This document shows, in pieces, positions 50,470 through 58,279 of a stretch of 64,000 bases of DNA. Source of the stretch: Prado023 sp963788325 (GTDB lineage: Bacteria; Actinomycetota; Actinomycetes; S36-B12; CAIYMF01). Each line of letters opens with the position of its first letter. The first letter of the stretch is position 1. Position numbers and translations under genes: made by a program. The notes beneath the pieces are model-generated. The model was not told the DNA's origin. It made no database searches and was given only the letters and a program-made list of their open reading frames with translations. The stretch covers positions 124,001-188,000 of the forward strand of contig CAWBGJ010000009.1 in NCBI GenBank assembly GCA_963788325.1, in the 5' to 3' direction.

Positions 50470-51789
50470 ATGGGCAGGTTCAGGTCCTGGGGGCTGCGCG
50501 CCACCAATGGCGTCGGCTGGAGGCTGACCCAGGCGGGCGCCAGACTCAGTGCGCGGGCCGTGATCGAGGGCGAGGTCGAGCCGCGCGGGGAGTCCATGGA
50601 CGCCTCCTCGTTGCTGCGCAACGGGTGGCGGGCCCCCGAGGTCGACGCGCTGTTCTACTTCCCCGACACGGTGTCCAAGATCTACCAGATCGAGCAGTGG
50701 CTGCCGGTCATCGCGGCGCACAGCGGCGACCTGAACTTCGGCATCGTGACCCGCGCCCGCTCCTCGTGGACCCAGCTGATGAACTCCGACCTGCCCGCGC
50801 CCAGCTTCCTGGCCGTGACCTTCCCCTCCCTCATGGACCTCTACCGGGTCCTACAGCCCAAGGCGATCATCTACCCGAACAACGGCCTGCGGAACTTCCA
50901 GTCGCTGGTCTGGGCCGACGCGACGCACATCCACGTCAACCACGGCGAGTCGGACAAGGTGTCGATGGTCTCCAACCAAGCCAAGGCCTACGACCGGGTC
51001 TTCGTGGCTGGCGAGGCCGCGGTCCGCCGGCATCGCGCGGCGCTGGTGGAGCTCGACGAGTCGCGGTTGGTCAAGGTCGGCCGGCCTCAGCTGGACCTGA
51101 GCCCCCAGCCGACGCTGCCGCCCAGCGCCCGGCGCACCCTGCTCTACGCGCCCACCTGGGAGGGCGAGGACGAGATGAACAACTTCACGTCCCTGGACTG
51201 CTACGGCCGAGCACTGATCGACGCGCTGCTGGCGACCCCCGACGCCCGGGTCATCTACAAGCCCCACCCCCGCGTGGTGCTCAGCATGGCGCCCGCGATC
51301 GCCGGGGCGCACGCCGAGATCGTCGCGCGGATCTCCTCGGCGGCGGCCGCCGACCCCAGTGCCGGGCACACCTACCTGCCAGCCGGCGACATCCTGGCCC
51401 TGTTCCCCGCCGTGGACCTGCTGGTCTCCGACATCTCCAGCGTGGGCCTGGACTTCCTCTACTCCCGGGTCGAGGCACCCCTGGTGCTGACCGACCGGCG
51501 CACCGACCGCCCGGGCCTGCTGCGCGAGGCACCGATCGCAGCCGGGGCACACATCATCGACGCGGACAGCATCGGCACGGCCCGGGCCGACCTCGCAGGA
51601 CTCCTCGACGTGGATCGGTTCGGTGCCCAGCGCGTCGAGCTGCGCGCCTTCTACTTCGACGATGCGGCGCCCGGGGAGAGCACGCGCAAGTTCCACGAGG
51701 CGCTCCTATCCGCGATCGACGAGCACCAGAGCCACCTGAGCGCCACGCGGCGTTTGGCCGAGCACGGCATCTGGCCGGTCGAGGCCTGA
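50470..51789 (+). CDS. CDP-glycerol glycerophosphotransferase family protein (TagF-like)
   Basis: A 439-residue enzyme of the teichoic-acid polymerase family, expected to transfer a phospho-alditol unit from a CDP donor to a growing chain at the inner membrane face. The GT-B-like C-terminal motifs are RTLLYAPTWEGEDE, RVIYKPHPRVVLSM and LLVSDISSVGLDFLYSRVEA, all diagnostic; the HVNHGESDK region matches the family's catalytic His area. ATG 50470 has GGAAGGA at correct spacing. It is the first gene of the 50.5-61 kb envelope locus. The actual donor (CDP-glycerol, -ribitol or other) cannot be decided. Confidence 0.88.
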   Translation: MGRFRSWGLRATNGVGWRLTQAGARLSARAVIEGEVEPRGESMDASSLLRNGWRAPEVDALFYFPDTVSKIYQIEQWLPVIAAHSGDLNFGIVTRARSSWTQLMNSDLPAPSFLAVTFPSLMDLYRVLQPKAIIYPNNGLRNFQSLVWADATHIHVNHGESDKVSMVSNQAKAYDRVFVAGEAAVRRHRAALVELDESRLVKVGRPQLDLSPQPTLPPSARRTLLYAPTWEGEDEMNNFTSLDCYGRALIDALLATPDARVIYKPHPRVVLSMAPAIAGAHAEIVARISSAAAADPSAGHTYLPAGDILALFPAVDLLVSDISSVGLDFLYSRVEAPLVLTDRRTDRPGLLREAPIAAGAHIIDADSIGTARADLAGLLDVDRFGAQRVELRAFYFDDAAPGESTRKFHEALLSAIDEHQSHLSATRRLAEHGIWPVEA

Positions 51790-52254
51790 GGCCCGCGCTG
51801 GCCGCCCGTGGCCGTGGCTCCGGCTCGGCGGCGAGGGCGCGGCGGGCGGGCACCTGGCTGGCTGGAATACTCGTCGGTGGCCTGATGGGAGCCGCGCTCG
51901 CCCTGGCCCTCATCGGGATCGGCCTGGGGTCGGGCGCCAGCGCCCGCAACCCCGCCAACAAGGCCCGGGCCGCCAGCAGCGGGGCGCGCATGGCCGCGCA
52001 GTTCTTGGTCGCGGCCCTGCCATTGCTGGTGGCCGGTGCCCTCCACGCCCTGCGCGGGCAGGTCGCCCCCGGGTTCATCCCTCGCCCTGGCCTTCGCTCT
52101 GCTGCCGCTGGGAGCCGGCGTTGCGTGGGCGGGCGACGAGCTCGGGGCCAGGTGGCTCACCCGAGACCCTTGGCGCGTCCGCGAACTGTCTCGAGCCGTA
52201 GCCGTCGACGGTTTCGTCCGGGGCCTCCTCAAGGTTCTGCTAGGCAGTTCCTAA
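51786..52254 (+). pseudogene. Small membrane protein with one apparent frameshift, function unknown
   Basis: Two consecutive frames together encode a plausible membrane protein. The first carries LAGILVGGLMGAALALALIG and MAAQFLVAALPLLVAGALHA up to about 52080. The second carries LALAFALLPLGAGVAWAGDE and ends LLKVLLGSS at 52254. Removing one C in the run at 52079-52082 joins them as GFILALAFALLPL. No normal start is present next to the preceding stop (CTGA overlaps it; ATG 51885 lies inside the first helix). I do not recognise a family. Confidence 0.5.
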
Positions 52255-52370
52255 CGCGTCGCGCCCGGCTGCCCGATGGGCCCCCTGCGACAATGCGGCC
52301 TGAGACAGTGACAACCGGCCGCCCAGCGGCATGAACAGGCCGCCGTGGGCGGCCGATGGAGGAGCATCGA

Positions 52371-53063
52371 TGTCCCAGGTCCAGGTCACCATCCTCGCCG
52401 CCGGAATGGGCACGCGGCTGGGCCGGCCGTTCCCCAAGCCGCTGACCCGCCTCAAGTCCGGCGAGACGATCATGGAGCAGCAGGTCGCCAACATCCGCAG
52501 GGTCTTCGGCGAGGACGTGCGCATCACCATCGTGGTGGGCTTCAAGCTCGACCTCATCATGGAGCACCAGCCCGACGCCGTGTTCGTCTACAACGAGAAC
52601 TTCGACCAGACCAACACCTCGAAGTCCCTGCTCAAGGCCCTGCGCGCCTCGCACGAGGGCTCGGTGATCTGGATGAACGGCGACGTCGTCTTCGACGAGG
52701 TCATCCTGCAGCGGCTGACCCCCTACATCGTCTCCGGGCGCTCGGCCGTGGCGGTCAACACCGCCACGGTGGCCGAGGAGGAGGTCAAGTACACCGTGGA
52801 CGAGCGTGGGCACGTCCGTGAACTGTCCAAGACCGTGGTCGGCGGCCTCGGTGAGGCCGTGGGCATCAATCTGATCGGGGGCAAGGACAAGGCTGCCCTG
52901 ATCCGCCAGCTCGACGCCTGCGAGGACCAGGACTACTTCGAGCGCGGCATCGAGTTGGCCATCGACCACGACGGCATCGAGGTGACGCCGGTGGACATCT
53001 CGGACCTGTTCGCCGTCGAGGTGGACTTTCGAGGGGGACCTGGAGCGCGCCAACGCACGCTGA
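52371..53063 (+). CDS. Nucleotidyltransferase (CTP-sugar/alditol type), one base frameshift near its end
   Basis: About 230 residues, an NTP-transferase of the MobA/LicC-like group. It shows the nucleotide loop VTILAAGMGTRLGRPFPKPL, VIWMNGDVVFDEVILQ with the metal Asp, and YFERGIELAIDHDGIEVTPV. The gene should end as DFEGDLERANAR with a stop at 53061-53063, but an extra T in the run at 53027-53029 shifts the frame and reads through into the next gene. ATG 52371 has GGAGGA upstream. Given the neighbours it probably makes a CDP-activated alditol or inositol for the phosphotransferases nearby (inference). Confidence 0.8.
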
Positions 53064-53122
53064 GGTCACACGCCCCGCCACACCGGTGGGCGCGGGCAGA
53101 ACATGGGGAGAGGGGCAACGAC

Positions 53123-56100
53123 GTGCCGAGGGGCTCGAGGAACGGATGGATCCGCTCCGGGATCGCCACCGGGATGGTGGGGCTCCTGCTGGGCACCGCC
53201 GGAGCACCACCGGCCATCGCTGCCCCGAGTGACGAGCTCGTCTGGGAGGAGGGCCCGGTCAGCTCGATTGCCGACGGTGACACCCTCGTGGCCCGTCTGG
53301 ACACCGGTCCCGGCTACCGGGGCACCCGGCGCGTGCGCACCATCGGTGTCCAGGCGCCCGAGGTCGCGCACAGCTCGACCCGGGCCGAATGTGGCTCCGC
53401 GCAGGCCACCCAACGGCTCAAGGCGCAGCTCCCGGTGGGCTCGCGGGTGCAGACCCGCTCGGTGGACGTGCGCTCCAACGACGACTACTCCGGCGGGCGG
53501 ATCGTGCGCTCGCTCTACGCCCAGGACCCGGAGGGCAACTGGTACGACACGTCCCGGGGGACGGTCAGTGACGGCTGGATGATGTGGTTCCCCCTGAGCG
53601 AGTCGTCGTCGAACAAGCCGGAATGGGCGCACAACCTCGAGTACCGGGTGCTGGCCGACGATGCCGCCGCCGAGCGCCGCGGGCTGTGGTCGGCCAACCT
53701 CTGTGGTGGCGCGCCCTACCCGAAGGCGGACCTTCGGGTGTGGGCCCAGTACTGGGGCACTGAGGAGGTCTACGTCGAGAACCGCAGCGGGTTCGCGGTG
53801 GACCTCAGCGGGTGGACCGTCCGGGACTCCGCGATCTCCGGGTACCAGACGCTGCCCCGCGGCACCGTCGTGCCGGCCGGATCGGTGCGCAGGGTGTTCC
53901 GCGGCGACATGAACCTGAACAACCTGCCCAGCGACAACGCGGCGTTCCAGGGCGATGCGGTGTACCTGATGGACAACGCCGGTCAGTACAAGACGGGCAA
54001 CCTGCGGGCCTGGTTCCCGTACCCGTGCAACCCCGACGACTGCACGGATCCACTGCAGGGCAAGCTGGCCCTCGACGTGGTCCAGGCCCAGGACCCCGCG
54101 CAGACCAAGCCGAGCGCCCCCGGTTCCGTGACGGCGGTGGCCAGCACTGACGGAACCGGCGTCGCGCGGGTGAGCTGGGCCGAGCCGGTCAACCTCGGCG
54201 CCCCGTCGGTGACCTACACGCTGACCACCACCGCGCTCGATGGCGGTGTGGCACCGCCCCCGGTCGCCGGCCTCACTGCGCTGAATCGAACGGTCACGGG
54301 GTTGACCCTGGGTCGGGCCTACGCGTTCGCGGTCACCGCTCACAACGGCGCCGGCGCCTCCGCGGCCACGGCCAGGACGCCCGCCGTCGCGCCCACCGGG
54401 CTGCCCGGCGCCCCGTCGGCTCCCACCGTCGTGCCGGCCGGAACCTCCGCAGTCGTGTCGTGGCTTGCCCCCGCCGGGCTGCCCGGCGAGCCCTCGGTGC
54501 AGTACGCCGTGCGCGCCCTGGCGGATCCGGCCTCCGGGGCCGCCACGCAGACCTGCGCCACGACTGCCGGCCAGACCTCCTGTCGGCTCGACCCACTCGT
54601 CGCCGGGGTCGGCTACTCGGCCACCGTGACCGCCACCATGGGCAGCCAGACGCTGAGTTCCTCGGCGACCGCCTTCCAGGTCCCGGTCGCACCGATCGAC
54701 CCGCCGACCCCCGATCCCGCGGATCCGGCTGCCTCGACCCCGTCCGGCGACCCCGGGGCACCCAGCGCGGTCCGGACGCTCCCCGGCGACGGCCGGATCG
54801 TGATCTCGTGGACGGCCCCCGACGAGGCAGCCAGCGGCCCGGTCGAGGGCTACGACGTGACCGTGCGGCCCGCGTCCGGTGGTGCTGCCGCCGGAACGTG
54901 CAGCACGACCGGCCCCACCTCCTGCGTGGTGGACGGGCTGCGCAACGGCACCGCCTACCTCGCCACGATCACGGCCAGCATCGGATCGCTGACCGGACCG
55001 CCGTCGGACCCGTCGGCACCCGCGACCCCGTTCGCCCATGAGTCCCGCCGGACCGGCGGCCCCACGACGGCGCCGCCGGCTGCCGACATCTGGGTGGGTG
55101 GCGAGATCGTGCGCGTGACCAACCGCTCCGACCAGGACGTGCACCTCGGCGGCTACGGGCTGTGGGACCGGTACTCGGCCAGCGAGGCCTCGTCGGCCTT
55201 CGCCCGCCACCTGTTCCCGGCCGACCAAGTGCTCGGCGGGAAGGGGTCCCTGCTCGTGCACTTCGGCGCCGCGCCATCGACCAAGCCCGCCGCCCCGAGC
55301 GCGTCGGCCTGGTTGTGGACCGGACAGGACACGTTCATCAACGCCGACGACTTCGTCGAGCTGGCCAACCTCAACCGCGCCCAGGTCGACTGCGACACCA
55401 CCGGGGCCGGCACCTGCCGTGGCTCCCAGCCCACCTCGGTGGCCTCCTCGCCGGTCGGGCTGACCGCCAAGTCCTCCCCGCGCAGCGTGTCGGTGAGCTG
55501 GGGGGCTCCGATCTCGCGCGGGGGCACAGCGGTCACCGGCTACACCGCGACCGCCTACAACGCGCCTGTGGGCGGCAGCCCGATCGCGCGCTGCTCGACC
55601 GGCGGGTCGGCCCGTGCGTGCAGCTTCCCGGCCGCCATCGGGCGCACCTACTACGTGGAAGTGGTCGCAACCAACGCGCAGGGCACCTCCGGGCCGTCGT
55701 GGCGGGTCCGCGCCGTGCCCAGGACCATCCCCGGCGTCCCAGGCTCCCCCCGGGTGACTGCGCAGGGATCCGGCGTGCGGGTGCAGTGGTCCGCGGCTGC
55801 GGCCAACGGCGCCACCGTCACCTCCTACCGGGCCTCGGTCTACACGGCGGCTACCGGCGGGAAGCCCGTGACCAGCTGCGTGGCCAGCGGGGGCGCGCTG
55901 GAGTGCGTGCTGACCGGGCTGGACCTGGGTCGCAAGTACTTCATCGACGTGACCGCGACGAACCGGGCCGGCACCGGGGCGGCGAGCAGCCCGCGGGCAG
56001 CAACGTCGGCGCTGGGCGCTACCTCAGCGCTGAGCACCTACTCCAAGAAGCGCATCACCGTCCGCTGGGACGCCCCGGCGCGTGGGTTCGCACCGGTCAC

Positions 56101-56581
56101 CGGGTACACCGCCCGGGTCTACACGAAGGCCTCCGGTGGCAGCTACCTGGGCAAGTGCAGCGCCTCGACCGGGGCCACGAACTGCCGGACCGGCAAGCTC
56201 AAGAAGAAGTCGACGTACTACATCGAGCTCACCACGTACCTGACGACCGGTTCGTACCGGACCACACCGCGGATCAAGACCGGGCCGCCGCGCAAGGCAG
56301 GCAGACCCACGGTGACCAGCGCCGTCTCGTCGGCGCGTCGGGTCGTGTCCACCTGGCGGGCCCCGGACTTCACGGGCTACACCTACCTGACGACCTACCA
56401 GTCGCGGCTGTACAAGAAGTCCAAGGGTGGGAAGGCGCAGGCCACCTGCTACGCCAAGGCCGGTACGACCACCTGCACGACCAAGACCATGAAGAAGGGC
56501 ACCTACTACACAGCAGTCCGGGTGAAGAACTCCAAGGGCTGGTCGAGTTGGTCCAAGCGGGTCAAGGTGTACGTGCGCTGA
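53123..56581 (+). CDS. Large secreted protein: thermonuclease-like domain, lamin-tail domains and fibronectin type III repeats
   Basis: About 1152 residues starting at GTG 53123 (GAGAGGGG upstream), with a signal peptide ending near AIAAP. Domains in order: a staphylococcal-nuclease-like fold (ADGDTLVARLDTGPGYRGTR, TIGVQAPEVAHS, GGRIVRSLYA), then a lamin-tail domain (EEVYVENRSGFAVDLSGWTV). Three FN3-like repeats follow (KPSAPGSVTAVASTD onward), then a second lamin-tail-like domain (GEIVRVTNRSDQDVHLGGYG). Four more FN3-like repeats end in a basic, Tyr/Lys-rich region. It appears fused to the upstream nucleotidyltransferase only because of the frameshift at 53028. Probable extracellular or wall-bound nuclease. 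Confidence 0.85.
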   Translation: MPRGSRNGWIRSGIATGMVGLLLGTAGAPPAIAAPSDELVWEEGPVSSIADGDTLVARLDTGPGYRGTRRVRTIGVQAPEVAHSSTRAECGSAQATQRLKAQLPVGSRVQTRSVDVRSNDDYSGGRIVRSLYAQDPEGNWYDTSRGTVSDGWMMWFPLSESSSNKPEWAHNLEYRVLADDAAAERRGLWSANLCGGAPYPKADLRVWAQYWGTEEVYVENRSGFAVDLSGWTVRDSAISGYQTLPRGTVVPAGSVRRVFRGDMNLNNLPSDNAAFQGDAVYLMDNAGQYKTGNLRAWFPYPCNPDDCTDPLQGKLALDVVQAQDPAQTKPSAPGSVTAVASTDGTGVARVSWAEPVNLGAPSVTYTLTTTALDGGVAPPPVAGLTALNRTVTGLTLGRAYAFAVTAHNGAGASAATARTPAVAPTGLPGAPSAPTVVPAGTSAVVSWLAPAGLPGEPSVQYAVRALADPASGAATQTCATTAGQTSCRLDPLVAGVGYSATVTATMGSQTLSSSATAFQVPVAPIDPPTPDPADPAASTPSGDPGAPSAVRTLPGDGRIVISWTAPDEAASGPVEGYDVTVRPASGGAAAGTCSTTGPTSCVVDGLRNGTAYLATITASIGSLTGPPSDPSAPATPFAHESRRTGGPTTAPPAADIWVGGEIVRVTNRSDQDVHLGGYGLWDRYSASEASSAFARHLFPADQVLGGKGSLLVHFGAAPSTKPAAPSASAWLWTGQDTFINADDFVELANLNRAQVDCDTTGAGTCRGSQPTSVASSPVGLTAKSSPRSVSVSWGAPISRGGTAVTGYTATAYNAPVGGSPIARCSTGGSARACSFPAAIGRTYYVEVVATNAQGTSGPSWRVRAVPRTIPGVPGSPRVTAQGSGVRVQWSAAAANGATVTSYRASVYTAATGGKPVTSCVASGGALECVLTGLDLGRKYFIDVTATNRAGTGAASSPRAATSALGATSALSTYSKKRITVRWDAPARGFAPVTGYTARVYTKASGGSYLGKCSASTGATNCRTGKLKKKSTYYIELTTYLTTGSYRTTPRIKTGPPRKAGRPTVTSAVSSARRVVSTWRAPDFTGYTYLTTYQSRLYKKSKGGKAQATCYAKAGTTTCTTKTMKKGTYYTAVRVKNSKGWSSWSKRVKVYVR

Positions 56582-56594
56582 GGGCTGCGAACCC

Positions 56595-57468
56595 TCAGAT
56601 GATCGGGGGGCGTCCGGCGCGGGTCAGCTCCCAGACCGCCCGCCAGTGCATCGGGCGGCACTCGCCCGGGGTCCATCGCCCAGCCCTCTCGGAAGCCGCC
56701 CCACCAGGCCCGTCGGGCGGCCCGGTCGCGCACCCGGGCGGTGGTGAGCGCGGCCCACGTGCCCGTGTAGACCGGCCGGAGCACCACCGGCAGGTTGCGC
56801 CGGGCCAGCAGCACCCGGTTGCGCGCGTTCATGTGCCAGAACTCCTCGTGCCGGCGCGGGTCGATCACCGGGTGGTGGATCTCGATGTCCCCGGCGTACC
56901 AGGGGACGTAGCCGGCGTCCCACACCCGCCAGCACAGCTCGATGCCCTCGTGGGCGTAGAAGAACAACCCCGGCCAGCCGCCGACCTGGTCGAACACGGC
57001 GCGGCGGATGGCCACCGCCCCCTCCCACAGCGAGGTCGCGGGGCCAGGCTCGCCCGGATCGCCGGTGCGCAGCCGGGGCACCCAGCGCCCCGGGGCCGGC
57101 CGGCCGCTCGGGTCGACCACGCGAGGCTGGATCAGGCCGACCTCCGAACGCGCAGCGAACAGGCCCGCGAACCTGGCCAGGGTGTCGGGGGCGGCCAGGG
57201 CCGCATCGTCGTCGAGGAAGAACAGCAGGTCGCCGCGGACCTGGTCCACGCCCGCGTTGCGCCCCGCCGGGATCCCGACGTTCTCGGCCAGGGCGTGCCC
57301 GCGCACCCCGTCGGGCAGGTCGGTGGGGACCCATCCGTTGCCGACCACCACGATGTCGGTGCGCACCCCGACCTGGGCCAGCACGGAGTCCAACCCGCGA
57401 CGCAGGTCCGCCGGTCGCTGGCCCATGGTCAGGACCACCACACCGAACAACGGCAGCTCAGGAGTCAT
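56595..57468 (-). CDS. Family 2 glycosyltransferase, frameshifted near the C-terminus
   Basis: A roughly 290-residue GT2 enzyme: VVVLTMGQRPADLRRGLDSV, LLFFLDDDAALAAPDT with the DDD metal site, FFYAHEGIELCWRVWDAGYV in the acceptor region, and NARNRVLLARRNLPVVLRPV. The long frame continues to 56506 with non-coding-looking sequence. Deleting one base of the C run at 56665-56667 gives DPGECRPMHW, WRAVWELTRAGRPPII and a stop at 56595, which is how this protein type normally ends. The start ATG 57468 overlaps the end of the upstream CDP-alcohol phosphotransferase by eleven bases. Confidence 0.82.
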
Positions 57469-58279
57469 GGGGGGCCTTCAGCTTCGTCGAGGACAGGATC
57501 GCCAGCAGGTGCCCCGGCACGGTGATCACGGCGAACACGAGCATCACCACCAGCAGCGCGCGGGTCGCCGAGGTGCCGCCGAGCACGACATCGCCCAGGG
57601 CCGCGACGAACGCGAGGATGGTCATCTCCACCGAGTGGAAGATCCGGTTGAAGGGAAGGAACCGGACCAGGCCGCGAACCCTGGCCAGGCCCGTGCTCGT
57701 GGGCGTTCCGACGCCCGCAGCATCCTCCAGCCGCGCCAGGCCGGTGAATGCCCGGGAGACGTGCACCATGTCGTTGAGGGCCTTGTTGAACATGATCAGC
57801 AGTGCGAGGATCGTTCCTGCGTAGGCGTAGGGCCCGGGTTGGGACCAGCTGAAGTCCGAGCCGGCGGCCCGGATCCCCAGGGCCACCGGGATCACCGACT
57901 CCGCGGTGTAGTGCCCGACCTTGTCCAGGAAGGTTCCCGCCGGGGAGAACGTCCGCCGCCAGCGGGCGACCTCCCCGTCGCTGCAGTCCCAGAGCATCTG
58001 CAGCTGACCCAGGAACAGGGCCAGCAACGCTCCCGGGATGCCCGGGATCAGCAGGGCGAGCCCCGCGCTGGCCCCGGTGATGATCATGAACCAGGTGACC
58101 GTGTTGGCCGAGATGCTGGTGCGCAGCAGGCCCCGGGTCAGGTAGGGCGAGATCTGGCGCAGGTAGACGTCGGCGACCCAGTGCTCGGAGTTCTTCCGGC
58201 CGCGCACGGCCGGCGGCTGGGTCACTGCACGCAGCTCGGCGATCGTGGGGCGCGTGGGCCGCGCGGACTCGTCAGGCAT
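57458..58279 (-). CDS. CDP-alcohol phosphatidyltransferase family protein with an altered motif
   Basis: A 273-residue membrane enzyme with six hydrophobic segments. The family signature D-x2-DG-x2-AR-x8-G-x3-D-x3-D is present as D98, D101-G102, A105-R106, G115 and D119, but the last, catalytic-base Asp is His123 (LDKVGH). The other family member next door has the canonical Asp. The start is ATG 58279 (MPDESA), overlapping the preceding stop region; ATG 58288 is an alternative. It would transfer a phospho-alcohol from a CDP donor if active; the His substitution makes the activity uncertain. Confidence 0.85.
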   Translation of the reverse strand: MPDESARPTRPTIAELRAVTQPPAVRGRKNSEHWVADVYLRQISPYLTRGLLRTSISANTVTWFMIITGASAGLALLIPGIPGALLALFLGQLQMLWDCSDGEVARWRRTFSPAGTFLDKVGHYTAESVIPVALGIRAAGSDFSWSQPGPYAYAGTILALLIMFNKALNDMVHVSRAFTGLARLEDAAGVGTPTSTGLARVRGLVRFLPFNRIFHSVEMTILAFVAALGDVVLGGTSATRALLVVMLVFAVITVPGHLLAILSSTKLKAPHDS

